Shown: positions 10,001 to 18,963, numbered from the stretch's first letter. The stretch: 64,000 nt of DNA from Acinetobacter sp. ANC 4178 (GCF_004331175.1 NZ_SJOD01000003.1:62001-126000); one strand, 5' to 3'. The notes: generated from the letters alone by a model not told the origin. Numbers and translations are program-made.

Positions 10001-10869
10001 TGATATGGAAGTGTTGCACCCCACACTTGATCGAATTCCTGCCCCTCATAACATTCAAAAAACTCAGTAAAACCCGCAATCAAATCCATTTTCGTAAACA
10101 CCACATAAACTGGTGCAAATACTTCTAATCGTTCGGTTAAGTCTTGAATCCGTGCTCTTAAATTTTTGGCTAGTTTTAGTGATTTCTCAGGACTCTGACT
10201 AATCAATTCGGCAATACTAACCACCACAATTAAGCCATTTACGGGTGCTTTCGGTCGATTTCTTTTCAATAGTTTAAGAAAACCAAGCCATTCACCATGA
10301 TCCTCAGCATACACAGAATAACGACCTGCTGTATCCAATAAAACACCATCAGTTGAGAAAAACCAGTCACAGTTTCGGGTTCCGCTTAACCCCGCAGAGA
10401 CCACTTTTTGATGGGATTCCTCAAATGGAAACTTCAATCCAGAATTATAAATCGCCGAACTTTTACCAGCTGCTGGATTACCAATCACCATATACCAAGG
10501 CAATTCATATAAAGCCGTATTCCCCTTTTTATCCCCCAACTTTGATTTGCGAATCAGTTGAATGGATTCTTTCATCTGCTGCTGAATCAGTCTTAATTCT
10601 TCATTATTTTTGGTTTGACTGTACTCAGATTCAGTTTCCTTGCCAATTGCTTCTGCAAGTTGCTCACCTTGCTGTTCATGCTTTCGACGTTGAATCAGCC
10701 AATAAATACCATAACCGATTAAACCTAAAAGATAGGCAATACACAGCATAATAAAGATATGCCGAGGCACCACATTAAATGAAGATATCAGAGCAACCAG
10801 TATGGAAAGTGCAATGATTGCTTTGGGATTGGTAATGTACTGCCACAAGTAGCCTAAAATTGTATACAT
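7042..10869 (-). CDS. tssM: T6SS membrane complex protein TssM (IcmF family)
   Basis: 1275 residues, full family length. Two N-terminal membrane segments (about residues 14-32 and 37-59) are followed by a cytoplasmic GTPase-like domain with an intact Walker A (GNPAAGKSS, residues 130-138). A third membrane segment is near 440-465 (FMVGLITVAMVLGVWVW), then comes a long periplasmic region ending in the TssM C-terminal beta domain. It forms the envelope-spanning channel with TssL. The usual partner TssJ lipoprotein is not encoded here; AsaA has been described as the periplasmic TssM partner in Acinetobacter. Confidence 0.95.
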   Translation of the reverse strand: MYTILGYLWQYITNPKAIIALSILVALISSFNVVPRHIFIMLCIAYLLGLIGYGIYWLIQRRKHEQQGEQLAEAIGKETESEYSQTKNNEELRLIQQQMKESIQLIRKSKLGDKKGNTALYELPWYMVIGNPAAGKSSAIYNSGLKFPFEESHQKVVSAGLSGTRNCDWFFSTDGVLLDTAGRYSVYAEDHGEWLGFLKLLKRNRPKAPVNGLIVVVSIAELISQSPEKSLKLAKNLRARIQDLTERLEVFAPVYVVFTKMDLIAGFTEFFECYEGQEFDQVWGATLPYHADSSPNASDLFEQHYNTLFDGLKSVSTTHLSRRHAQNISPGVMTFPLEFKTLKPAVKTFIAALFEDNPYQFKPVFRGFYFTSALQEGIIESPMTEQIAQEFDLNRLHVEDASKKISAQNHGYFLKGLFSNVILKDKNLVKQHINPLRKRQRYLGFMVGLITVAMVLGVWVWSYRNNQQLILDVQADLNKVQQLEKTSENDLATQLDALLILQNRLQQLDTFDQDHPFKFSFGLYQGNELREKLQGEYLKGIRQIVLEPSQQNIAQYLQRVKSNEATLKANHVNVQIQQLAANKNQQYFEPSDTNPQDAYNALKAYIMLSNPQYMDASHLSDQVTKFWRSWLLANRGAMPQSELTQKAEQILTYAMSLANQKQFPVLEADTQLVDQTRQVMVAVVRGMPARDRVYNEIKMRASVRFPALTVGQIVGESNKTTLMGGYALPGVFTYKAWNDYVDQAIEDAANKPTDTKDWVLNTTQSDDLTFTGSPDQIRKQLTQLYKQEYIAEWKKFLNAVHYAKGTDFKSDARIVEILGEPQNSPIRILIERVTKETSWDNPVVQAELAAPQTGFVAWFKRTILRQNNEDAVKKAINQAQGPISQEFVFFYQLIRKRDDQQNQSLLDEYLNNLSQVRSKFNDLKNAGDIGPSALTVVKQTINEQASVFNTTQKIVDEKLMVGLNATDQQVLQRLLVSPLTQAFNALLPPAQNELNKLWVMQAYQPFSTTLGQKYPFNQGATIQATSAEIAQIFGETGSIARFVKESLDPLVIRRGYMLSSKTWKDLGIGLNPQFVMNFQSYVAPANGVATGDLNQTAPSAAANQSNFQFYPLPNPKFLSYSIDIDGQRMVYENGIQQWVNFIWPNPSAIPGVRITAVDLAGQTHTIFEAPGEYGINRLIDSAQRKPQNGSFEMTWASPQDPSLAVKLNFRLISGNSGSNVGAGRGYAGLQLVDKVVMDKAVRVVAAQVAPTQVNIKAEPQNLASTSQALLGVKPQ

Positions 10870-10918
10870 TGTTATCTCGTCAATTTTAATATTCTTAAGT
10901 ATTTAATTCTGATCATCA

Positions 10919-12301
10919 TTATTCAGGCAGGAACACCACATGCGTGTCTGGAGCATCTAGACTGAACATAAAACTATGTATTGATTCGGATGCTTGTAGC
11001 CCAAGAAAAAATCCGAAAATCTTAGCCAAACTTTGCGTATGTCCTAAACTGTAATGACTATATAAGCAGTGATACGACTGTATGTTTGATGCACCAATAT
11101 GTGTTGCTATTTGTTGAGCAACTTTGATTTGAGCAATATTGTCTGGCACCACAAAAAATGGAGTTTCGTTGGCATATTGTTCTAAATTCTCAATGCCTAA
11201 TTTGGTAATAAAGTTCATTACATTGGTTTCATTTTCAACCAGTTCAATTACCTTGACTCTAGAGAGTTCAGATACTTGTAACGATTCGGCAGAAATACAA
11301 CAACTACCAATAAACTCTGCAGGAATATATTGATCAATTGCCCATAGATGTTCGTCGATAATGTCCTGATCTATGGCTGAGTCAACCACCGTGATATATG
11401 AAACTTCATCCTTTTGGTGCTGAATATCTTTAAGTAGTTCAATCCATTCCACATAGGCATTTTCGGTACCCCAATAATGGTAATGCACGTTTATTTGTTG
11501 GACTAATAGCCCTAAACTCTGCAAGTATTCTTCAATCAATACATCACTCGATTGTTCATTCCAAACATGCAGTAAGTAATCGGAAAGTACGACATGAATA
11601 TTCAACATATTGAGGCGAGGAACATCCATAACCACTGTTTGCTCTTCTTCATCTTCCTGATAATCGGAGCGAATCCAAGCAGGATGCATACGATATTCAT
11701 AAGCAAGTTGCTGATCATAAAACATCGCTGAATTTTTCAAATGCTCCACAATAGTTAATAAGGGTGCACAATTTTCATTGAGTTCTGCCTGCATCAATGC
11801 CTGTATGCGTTGTTGAATTTCGCTTATCTCAGGGCGATCCACTTCATGGTCTAAAGTCTCATCGACAGGATCAGGCATTCGGTAAGATAAAATTGGATTA
11901 CCCATCTGATTCACAAGTTTGGAATCCAATGCAGGTGCAGGCATCTCAGCCATTTTGGCAAATATTTCTTGGTTTCGCCCTAAAGCCGATTGCAACGATG
12001 CTGCATAAACATTTAAACGTAAATACTCAGGACACAGCTGATTTTGTGTATTTACACTGCCAGAAGATGAATGTGCTTCTATCAGTTGTGCATCTCGTTG
12101 CCTATTTTGTATAAATTGGTACAGCTTCCATAGGAGATAAGGACTGAGTACTACCAATGAAATCAAAAAAGGCATCAACACAAAATAAAGCAATAAATCT
12201 TGTGCTGTCGGTTCAAATTTAGCATCGCGCCAATAATAAATAATCAGCGTAGAACTTACGAAAAATATGCTTAAAACTGTACTGAATATAATTTTAAGCA
12301 T
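10919..12301 (-). CDS. T6SS-locus membrane protein of unknown function (AsaB position)
   Basis: 460 residues. Two N-terminal membrane helices are visible (about residues 4-24 and 36-60), followed by a ~400-residue soluble region that is acidic and has no motif I recognise (an EEDEEEQ-type stretch near residue 225). It sits between tssG and tssM in the same operon: it starts where tssG ends (2-nt gap) and stops 50 nt before tssM. That is the position of an Acinetobacter-specific T6SS gene I recall being called asaB; that name is from memory. The topology would put most of the protein in the cytoplasm, near the baseplate-membrane junction. Confidence 0.7.
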   Translation of the reverse strand: MLKIIFSTVLSIFFVSSTLIIYYWRDAKFEPTAQDLLLYFVLMPFLISLVVLSPYLLWKLYQFIQNRQRDAQLIEAHSSSGSVNTQNQLCPEYLRLNVYAASLQSALGRNQEIFAKMAEMPAPALDSKLVNQMGNPILSYRMPDPVDETLDHEVDRPEISEIQQRIQALMQAELNENCAPLLTIVEHLKNSAMFYDQQLAYEYRMHPAWIRSDYQEDEEEQTVVMDVPRLNMLNIHVVLSDYLLHVWNEQSSDVLIEEYLQSLGLLVQQINVHYHYWGTENAYVEWIELLKDIQHQKDEVSYITVVDSAIDQDIIDEHLWAIDQYIPAEFIGSCCISAESLQVSELSRVKVIELVENETNVMNFITKLGIENLEQYANETPFFVVPDNIAQIKVAQQIATHIGASNIQSYHCLYSHYSLGHTQSLAKIFGFFLGLQASESIHSFMFSLDAPDTHVVFLPE

Positions 12302-12302
12302 T

Positions 12303-13295
12303 TTAGATCTCTCGTATTAACGCATAACAAAATTCGTTATGATCTTCTGTCAATGTCGGCATTAAGAAAGTTCCCTGCCCCAAACCTAATGATTGGTTTG
12401 CACCAATTTGAACTGCTTTTTTGTCAGTTCTTTTCAAAATTAAACGAACATCGACATGCAAAGTCGGGTCACACCAACTCTTAAAAATCTTTCGGAGTTG
12501 TTCGCTTAATCCTTTCCCAGGCAAATAATCTAAATAATGTGGGTAGGTTAAAGGCCCGATTTGAACTTCAATTTTTCCATCCACCTGACGAACTTTTTCG
12601 CCACAAAAAGTATTTAAACCCAAAGCATTTTTAGCCAAGCCACCCAAACTGGTTTTTTGAGCATCATTCAACTGAAAGGTTTCTACAATAAATTCTTTAA
12701 TTTCGATCTTTTGCTTAAACACACAGCACAACATCGTTTTCAAGGCATGTACATTATTATTCTGTCCTTGCATTAATCCTGAAAACTCGGCAAAAAAATC
12801 TTCCAAGTCAGAAGGCTGATGTTGCTGGCGCACAAAACCATTCAATGCATGTAAAATCGTTAAATAGTGATTATTCTGATCAATTTCGTAACGAACGGGT
12901 AAGTTATATACCAGACTGGAATCGACATACTGAGCGGTCAACTTGTGATTAAAAAGTCCAATAAATTTCTGTACTTCATCACGTTGCTTGCGCGGTGATA
13001 ACTTAATTTTCTGTGTATAGCTATACGGTAATGCCCCTTGTATCCCGAGCAATCCCACCATCAAGTTTTTGAGTTCAATTTTATCGTCTACTAGATTTAA
13101 GGACTCAAGCTCAGAAACAGGAAAGTTGAGCTGAATTGAGCTCTCAAAACTAAAATGATCCGCCCAATGTTGAACCTGATTAAAAATAGGATCATGCCGT
13201 AACAAGCGAGTCGTTTGGATAAACTCATAAGCCGTGGGTGTATGAAACAGACCATCAATTACAGAAGCTTCTTGCCACCAACGTTCTGAACGCAT
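12303..13295 (-). CDS. tssG: T6SS baseplate protein TssG
   Basis: 330 residues with the TssG start pattern (ASVIDGLFHTPTAYEFIQTTRLLRHDP), the FPVSELESL region, the GLLGIQGALPYSYTQ motif and a C-terminal LGLGQGTFLMP strand. With TssE, TssF and TssK it forms the baseplate wedge on which the sheath polymerises. Its start codon lies 37 nt inside the tssF gene, so the two genes overlap and are probably translationally coupled. Confidence 0.93.
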   Translation of the reverse strand: MRSERWWQEASVIDGLFHTPTAYEFIQTTRLLRHDPIFNQVQHWADHFSFESSIQLNFPVSELESLNLVDDKIELKNLMVGLLGIQGALPYSYTQKIKLSPRKQRDEVQKFIGLFNHKLTAQYVDSSLVYNLPVRYEIDQNNHYLTILHALNGFVRQQHQPSDLEDFFAEFSGLMQGQNNNVHALKTMLCCVFKQKIEIKEFIVETFQLNDAQKTSLGGLAKNALGLNTFCGEKVRQVDGKIEVQIGPLTYPHYLDYLPGKGLSEQLRKIFKSWCDPTLHVDVRLILKRTDKKAVQIGANQSLGLGQGTFLMPTLTEDHNEFCYALIREI

Positions 13296-15067
13296 TGGTA
13301 TAACTCCTGTCCTGATTGATCATCAAAAATAATTAAATCAACGAAACTGTTCATTTGTACTTTTAAGTTGAATACATAGCTCAATAACTGGCTAAAAATA
13401 TATAAACTATGCCCCCGAAAGACTTCCGCTTTGATTGATACTTTGACTTTTATACCGCGGACAAAAGCTGGGAATGGCTTGATATTCATCATTTTATGGG
13501 TAGATTCAAATTCAATGCCCTGAATAGCATCAATCAATAGATGATTTTCTTTAGTATTTGATAAATTATATAAAGCCAACAATTCTTGAATATGGGGTAC
13601 AGCATTTTCTTGCATTAATGTCATTAAATTCAAAGATAAGTGTGAAATCAGTCGCCACTGCTCTTCTTTATTTCCATTAAAAACATAACATGGGGTAGGT
13701 CGTTTTAAGACCTGTGCACGCCGAACCAAGCCTGTACCATTCATATTTAAAGTATGCTGACTCAGACTCATGCTCTCGTAAGGCAAATTACCATTCGAGC
13801 ACAATAAGTTTGTACTAATAAAATCAGACTTGATTTCATGGGGATTCAAATGCCGAGAAATAATGGAATAACCCAATTCAATGTTCTTATGTTGGTATTG
13901 TTTTTGATTCAGTGCATAAAAATATCGCACATTCTCTTTATGGGCATGACTCATGGCAAAAAATGGTGAAATCGGATAGGTCACAGCATCCTGATCATGT
14001 TTTTCTCTCATCATTTGCATATTAAGAATTGAATAAACACGATAAAATTCAGGGTGATGTGCATCCGTTAAAATTGGATATTCTAATTTTCTATGATCTA
14101 TCTTTTGGGGTTCGGCTTTTTTCTCAAACAAATTTACTGCGGGACTACTAAATAACTTGAAATTTGCAATATTCAAAGCTGAATAATTATGAACAATTGC
14201 AGGGTCAGTCAAATTGAGTTTTAAATGAACATGTAATTCAAATTGGCTATTTCGTTGTGTTAATTTTTTCAGTCCCTTTAAATTTAATTTAAGATAGTTG
14301 AATTTTTCTGAAAAGCAAAAATACTCCATTAAAAGCCGATAAGCATGATGGGTATGCTGATCAAGAGGCAATAGACTTTCATTTTCTGCAAAGCCCATCA
14401 CTTCAAATGGATTCTCAATTGCTAAAGTCTGTTGACCTGATTTCAAGCTAAAACTGGTTTCAGATTTAAAAACTGCATCTAAAAACTGCAAAGGAAAATT
14501 TGAAATAGCATCTAAATAAATAGGCAAGACTTCATTGTCCAACCATGCTTCTGCCCCATTAAACGCTTCAAAAGAAAAAACCAAAGTGGCATTTTGATTC
14601 AAATGTAAATGTGAGCTCTGATTGGTCTTAAATTCCAGAGATTTCAATTGGAGGGGTAAGAGCTGCACAGCCATACTGGTTTTAAACTCACACTGCACCC
14701 CTTTTACACTTCGTGATTTCAGTGTTGTATTTTCTGGGACAATCGTACCTTCCGTAAGCTTCTTCTGTTTTTCTATATCTTCGAAACTCACCACGGTACA
14801 AGCAGGAAAATGTCTCAAATATTGAGGAAACATCACCTCAAATAATGACCGTGTAAACACGTCATAACTGTCTTCTAATTTTTTATCAATTCTTGCTGCA
14901 ATTAACGAAAACGCTTGAATCAGCCGTTCAATGTGCGGGTCATCAATTTGCTCTTGATTTAGAGATAAACGTTGCGCAATTTTAGGATACTTTTTTGCAA
15001 ATACTCTGGACTGTAGCGCAAACTCTTGCAACTGCTTTTCATAATAAGGTAAAAGTTCTTCGATCAC
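13259..15067 (-). CDS. tssF: T6SS baseplate protein TssF
   Basis: 602 residues starting MIEELLPYYEKQLQEFALQ, followed by the FAKKYPKIAQRLSL and DPHIERLIQAFSLIAARI segments that define TssF. The middle has FFAMSH and YSIISRHLNPHEIKSDFIS, and the C-terminus GIKVKVSIKAEVFRGHSLYIFSQLL. It is the central subunit of the baseplate wedge, present in two copies per TssG in known structures. It follows tssE by 17 nt and overlaps tssG. Confidence 0.95.
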   Translation of the reverse strand: MIEELLPYYEKQLQEFALQSRVFAKKYPKIAQRLSLNQEQIDDPHIERLIQAFSLIAARIDKKLEDSYDVFTRSLFEVMFPQYLRHFPACTVVSFEDIEKQKKLTEGTIVPENTTLKSRSVKGVQCEFKTSMAVQLLPLQLKSLEFKTNQSSHLHLNQNATLVFSFEAFNGAEAWLDNEVLPIYLDAISNFPLQFLDAVFKSETSFSLKSGQQTLAIENPFEVMGFAENESLLPLDQHTHHAYRLLMEYFCFSEKFNYLKLNLKGLKKLTQRNSQFELHVHLKLNLTDPAIVHNYSALNIANFKLFSSPAVNLFEKKAEPQKIDHRKLEYPILTDAHHPEFYRVYSILNMQMMREKHDQDAVTYPISPFFAMSHAHKENVRYFYALNQKQYQHKNIELGYSIISRHLNPHEIKSDFISTNLLCSNGNLPYESMSLSQHTLNMNGTGLVRRAQVLKRPTPCYVFNGNKEEQWRLISHLSLNLMTLMQENAVPHIQELLALYNLSNTKENHLLIDAIQGIEFESTHKMMNIKPFPAFVRGIKVKVSIKAEVFRGHSLYIFSQLLSYVFNLKVQMNSFVDLIIFDDQSGQELYQCVQNVGGKKLL

Positions 15068-15084
15068 AGCATTGTCCTTATACC

Positions 15085-15588
15085 TTAAGCTTGCGCAGAA
15101 ATAACATATTGTTGCGTCGTTGGTTTCAACAATGCATCAAAAACGACGGGCTCATATAAGGGATGAATATTTAAATAAGCCTGAATGGTTAAACACAATG
15201 CCCCCATATTGTGACCATCTAAAAGCATCTCTACTTTGACTTGTTTTAAGCGTGGTTCATGTGCAGAAATAGATTGCTCTATCGACTGACAAATTTTATC
15301 GCGATCAAGAGGATTTGCGGTCGAAAGTCCAACAAAATCAATAATGCCAAATTGTACAATCGATTGTTTTGACAAAGGATAAGCATCAATAAGATGATCT
15401 AATTTTGCTATACGGCTGTTCAGTAAATCTTCAAGATCATTGGCGACTGACTGTCTTAATTCTTGAATTGAAAGTCCTTTTATACTTTCAGTTTCAGGAA
15501 GTAAGCGATCAAACAGCGTGGACTGAAAGCCGTAGGGGTGTAATTGTTCTAAACTCATGCTCATTATCTCAGTCAATTTATTCTGCAT
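15085..15588 (-). CDS. tssE: T6SS baseplate protein TssE (gp25-like)
   Basis: The gp25-like wedge protein that starts sheath assembly. The hallmark stretch IQELRQSVANDLEDLLNSR (residues ~41-59) and the C-terminal AYLNIHPLYEPVVFD strand are present. The longest frame gives 167 residues from ATG 15588, but this ATG follows directly after a terminator hairpin and has no ribosome site. In-frame ATGs at 15564 and 15558 come after a GAG and are alternatives that keep the whole domain. The start is therefore uncertain. Translation could also be controlled through the hairpin. Confidence 0.9.
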   Translation of the reverse strand: MQNKLTEIMSMSLEQLHPYGFQSTLFDRLLPETESIKGLSIQELRQSVANDLEDLLNSRIAKLDHLIDAYPLSKQSIVQFGIIDFVGLSTANPLDRDKICQSIEQSISAHEPRLKQVKVEMLLDGHNMGALCLTIQAYLNIHPLYEPVVFDALLKPTTQQYVISAQA

Positions 15589-15590
15589 TC

Positions 15591-15621
15591 AAAAAATAGA
15601 GGACAACATTAGTTATCCTCT
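15591..15621 (-). terminator. Intrinsic terminator between hcp and tssE
   Basis: On the minus strand a 10-bp stem (15598-15607 with 15612-15621; one G-U pair) and a 4-nt loop are followed by ATTTTTT. It lies 20 nt past the hcp stop and 2 nt before the first possible tssE start, inside an otherwise continuous operon. It fits partial termination that makes hcp mRNA more abundant than the downstream structural genes. Confidence 0.8.
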
Positions 15622-15641
15622 ATGTATTGATCTGAGTTTAG

Positions 15642-16145
15642 TTACGCAGCATAAGATGCTGTATTATTCGATAATGACCATTTCTTGGTCACAGCACCTT
15701 TCGCAGTACCGTTAATATCTTGTTGATTATAGGTCCACTCAACTGCAGCATATTTCAAACCGAAAGTTTCAGTTGGCACACCCTCTTCATTCACACTTGG
15801 CGCAACACTTGAAACTAAAACATGCTTCAATTTAATTTGAAGATATTTAATACGCTTATCACCATTGGCACGGTAAAAATCGATTTGCACTTCATCAAAA
15901 GTGTAACCTGCTGAACACGCTTCCCATAGTTTCGGGCTAGTCGCATCAAGGTCTTTTACAAAGTGCATATCGGCATGTTCAACACGTTCAGCAGTGTGAC
16001 CACCCACGCTAGATGAAGTTGCAGACTTAGGCTGACGAATATTGTGCGCCCAAGAGTTTACTTCTAACCAACCCTTGTGCTCTGAGTCACGTGACTCGCC
16101 ATCAACTTTGTATTTACCTCGAAATTCGACGTATATATCTTTCAT
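15642..16145 (-). CDS. hcp: T6SS tube protein Hcp
   Basis: 167 residues beginning MKDIYVEFRGKYKVDGES and containing the Hcp pattern KGWLEVNSW, then HFVKDLDATSPKLWEACSAG, DFYRANGDKRIKYLQIKL and AVEWTYN. Hcp hexamers stack into the inner tube that is fired out, and they carry effectors in the lumen. No effector is fused to it. An AGGA site precedes the ATG by 7 nt. The gene is followed by a terminator, in keeping with the need for many copies. Confidence 0.97.
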   Translation of the reverse strand: MKDIYVEFRGKYKVDGESRDSEHKGWLEVNSWAHNIRQPKSATSSSVGGHTAERVEHADMHFVKDLDATSPKLWEACSAGYTFDEVQIDFYRANGDKRIKYLQIKLKHVLVSSVAPSVNEEGVPTETFGLKYAAVEWTYNQQDINGTAKGAVTKKWSLSNNTASYAA

Positions 16146-16193
16146 GAAATTATCCTATATTATAAAGTTCTTAATTATTGAGCTGTTCTTAAT

Positions 16194-17675
16194 TTAATTA
16201 GAAGACTGAGGCAACTCAGTGACGAGTCGCAAAGATACGGACAACTCGTCCAGCTGGAAATGTGGTCTTAAAAAGACCACAGACTTGTAGTGACCAGGCT
16301 CTGCTGGATTTTCTACAACTTTCACGGAAGCTTCTCTTAATGGAAATTGGGCTTTTGCTTCTTGAGAAGCCCCATCATCCAAGAGCACATATTTTGCTAA
16401 CCATTCATTTAAAAAGGCTTCGACATTGCCTGCCGATGCAAAACTACCCACTTTGTCACGCATCATGGCTTTTAAATAATGTGCAATACGAGAAACTGCC
16501 ATAATGTATTGAATCTGGCTCGATAAAGCTGAATTGGCATTTGCAGTATCGCTGTCATATTTCTTTGGTTTTTGCGCGGATTGCGCACCAAAAAATGCTG
16601 CATAATCCGTGTTCTTACAATGTACCAATGGAATAAAGCCAAGATCACTTAGCTCTTTTTCGCGGCGGTCTGTAATCGCAATTTCAGTTGGACATTTGAA
16701 TGCAACTTCACCATCGCTGGTTTTAAAGGTATGTACTGGTAAACCTTCTACCAATCCCCCGCCTTCTACGCCACGAATTGCAGCACACCAACCATGCATA
16801 TCAAATGCATTGGTTAAACGTGTACCAAATGCATAAGCAGCATTCATCCATAAATATTCATCGTGGTTTTGACCCGAAACCTCTTCTACAAAATTAAAGC
16901 CTTCGGTTTGCATGCCTTGCTTTGGATCATAAGGTAAACGACCTAAAACACGTGGCATGGTTAATGCCACATAACGGGCATCATCACTTTCACGGAATGA
17001 ACGCCACTGCACATATTCAGCGGTTTCAAAAATTTTTGATACATCTCGCGGTCGGTCAATATCAGTAAAAGATTCCAGACCTAACATATTGGCACTGGCA
17101 GCAGAGATAAACGGAGCATGAGATGCCGCAGCAACATGTGAGATTTGCTCTAACAAATACATATCTGCTGGGGTACGGTCAAATTCAAAATCACCAATCA
17201 AAGTTGCATACGGTGCTCCACCAAAGGAACCATATTCTTCTTCATAAATTTTCTTGAATAAGGTGCTTTGATCAAAATCTGTAGCGCTTTGAAAATCTTT
17301 AATCAACTCTTTTTTCGTGGTGTTTAATACCCGAATTTTAATGAGTGGATTTGAAGGTGATTCTTGGCAGAAGTAATATAATCCGCGCCATGTCGATTCG
17401 ATTTTCTGAAACTCAGCATGATGCATAATTTGACTTAATTGTTTGGAAATTAAATCATCGATTTCGGCAATTCGCTTATCAATCGACATCGACATGTTGT
17501 CTGAAACCGTAATTGTTCCAGCCATAACTTCTTTTGCTAGTTCAGCGATGAGGCTTTTCGCACGGTCATGTTCTTCATCGTTTCGAGCAATACGGCTTTG
17601 CTCAACAATAGAATCAAGTAAAGTAAATTCTGCTGAACTATCTTGCACAGCAAGTGCAGATTGCATGTTATTCAT
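16194..17675 (-). CDS. tssC: T6SS sheath large subunit TssC
   Basis: 493 residues. With TssB it builds the contractile sheath. It carries the TssC stretch EFQKIESTWRGLYYFCQ, then IGDFEFDRTPADMYLLEQISHVAAASHAPF, LPYDPKQ, GEVAFKCPTEIAITDRREKELSDLGF and the C-terminal RPHFQLDELSVSLRLV. I chose ATG 17675 because GGGAG lies 6 nt upstream. A longer frame from 17690 adds five residues (MWERT) but has no ribosome site. The ATG overlaps the tssB stop by 8 nt (ATGAATAA), so the pair is translationally coupled. Confidence 0.96.
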   Translation of the reverse strand: MNNMQSALAVQDSSAEFTLLDSIVEQSRIARNDEEHDRAKSLIAELAKEVMAGTITVSDNMSMSIDKRIAEIDDLISKQLSQIMHHAEFQKIESTWRGLYYFCQESPSNPLIKIRVLNTTKKELIKDFQSATDFDQSTLFKKIYEEEYGSFGGAPYATLIGDFEFDRTPADMYLLEQISHVAAASHAPFISAASANMLGLESFTDIDRPRDVSKIFETAEYVQWRSFRESDDARYVALTMPRVLGRLPYDPKQGMQTEGFNFVEEVSGQNHDEYLWMNAAYAFGTRLTNAFDMHGWCAAIRGVEGGGLVEGLPVHTFKTSDGEVAFKCPTEIAITDRREKELSDLGFIPLVHCKNTDYAAFFGAQSAQKPKKYDSDTANANSALSSQIQYIMAVSRIAHYLKAMMRDKVGSFASAGNVEAFLNEWLAKYVLLDDGASQEAKAQFPLREASVKVVENPAEPGHYKSVVFLRPHFQLDELSVSLRLVTELPQSSN

Positions 17676-18177
17676 TGTCCGCTCCCACATCTTGACTCAG
17701 TTGACGGACTTGTTCGGTATTTTTTAAAACGTCATCTAATAAATCTTCTAAACGTTCACTATTCGATATTTTGTTACGTAAATCCGTTAAACGCTCACGT
17801 GCTTCGACCAGTTTACGCAGAGGTTCAATTTGCTGTGCAATATTTTCAGGTCTAAAGTCATCCATTGATTTAAAGGTTAAATCAACTCCAAAGCGCCCAC
17901 CCGTTTCAGAAAGCGTATTTTGTACCTGAAAAGTTGCTCGTGGCGAAAGTGATTCCATGACTTCATCAATATTTTCTAAATCAACATTCACGAACTTCTT
18001 ATCTTTAAGTTTGGTTTTTTCCTGCTCCGAAGCTGCAGAAAAATCGCCTAAAACTCCAACGACAAAAGGGAGCTCCTTAATTTCTTTCCCCTCACCCACT
18101 TCTACGTCATAAGTAAGTTGGACACGCGGGGGGCGGATACGCTGCAATTTTTTTTGCACGCTTTCTCGTTTAGCCAT
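17668..18177 (-). CDS. tssB: T6SS sheath small subunit TssB
   Basis: 169 residues with the family start ESVQKKLQRIRPPRVQLTYDVE, the LPFVVGVLGDFSA strand, the KKFVNVDLENIDEVM motif and a C-terminal helical region with LVEARERLTDLRNKI. The helix at the end (DLLDDVLKN) is the part ClpV recognises in other species' TssB/TssC complexes. It overlaps the start of tssC and follows asaA by 26 nt. Confidence 0.96.
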   Translation of the reverse strand: MAKRESVQKKLQRIRPPRVQLTYDVEVGEGKEIKELPFVVGVLGDFSAASEQEKTKLKDKKFVNVDLENIDEVMESLSPRATFQVQNTLSETGGRFGVDLTFKSMDDFRPENIAQQIEPLRKLVEARERLTDLRNKISNSERLEDLLDDVLKNTEQVRQLSQDVGADNE

Positions 18178-18203
18178 GTTTTAAAGCCTTATATTTTAAA
18201 TTG

Positions 18204-18878
18204 TTATAAACCCGCAAAAGGGTTGCTACTGCTATTTGTACTCGTATTGGTCGTATTGACTTTAACTGTCGCTGTACTTGCCTTCACCTTATTGGTTGTT
18301 ACTGCTGCGGGTTTAGTTTTGGTCTTATTCTTTGTAGTTGTGCTAACTTTTGCTGATTTTTTTTTCGATGATTTTGATGTCGTTTGATTCTTTTCAGCAT
18401 TATCTAAAGCAGTTTCTAATAAAACTGAGGCTGGTTTTGCCAAATCAATTGATCGAATGAGTTCATTTGCTGCTGGATAAGTAATGTCCGAACTGAGATA
18501 ACGCATTTCTTTCTGACGCATTTGTTTTAATGCATCATTTGCAATATTGGTCGCTGCAAGAAACTTAACATCAGTCAGGGTATTACCTTGTACTTTTTCA
18601 GCTTCAAGCTGCTGTACCAGTGCTAAAGCTTTTTCGCTTCGACCAATTTGCTGAAAACGTTGCGCTGCTTGAACTAAATAACCATTTTTATTATCTGCAT
18701 TTTTTTTATCGCAAATTTGGCTATATGTTTTTAATAAAACAGGATCATTTTCACCAGAAACTAACGGATTTTTCTTGATGCAACTTCGAGAAATATCAAT
18801 ATCTGAATTACTCGCAAGCGTACTCATAGATAAACTAGACAGCATTAAGCCTGCCCATAAGAGAATATTTGTCTTCAA
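18204..18878 (-). CDS. asaA: Periplasmic T6SS-associated protein, AsaA-like
   Basis: 224 residues: a Sec signal peptide (residues 1-~22, ending STLA), a helical body with two Cys (C33, C56) that may form a disulfide, and a low-complexity tail from about residue 165 rich in Lys, Thr and Ser, ending SSSNPFAGL. The gene precedes tssB as first gene of the leftward unit, the position of asaA in Acinetobacter T6SS loci. AsaA is reported as a periplasmic partner of TssM needed for assembly, so it may do the job of the missing TssJ. The tail resembles part of the protein at 25234-25812. Confidence 0.7.
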   Translation of the reverse strand: MKTNILLWAGLMLSSLSMSTLASNSDIDISRSCIKKNPLVSGENDPVLLKTYSQICDKKNADNKNGYLVQAAQRFQQIGRSEKALALVQQLEAEKVQGNTLTDVKFLAATNIANDALKQMRQKEMRYLSSDITYPAANELIRSIDLAKPASVLLETALDNAEKNQTTSKSSKKKSAKVSTTTKNKTKTKPAAVTTNKVKASTATVKVNTTNTSTNSSSNPFAGL

Positions 18879-18963
18879 AACAACCTCTATTATTAAGTAT
18901 TTGTCTAAAGTTTTAACCCGTTTATTTACTGGTTTTTACTTTATGTATTTTTAAAGTACGCAG

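Noticed and set aside
16159..16164. TATAAT directly upstream of hcp as a separate hcp promoter
   Set aside because: The start would fall about 7 nt before the ATG and remove the ribosome site; no -35 of quality.
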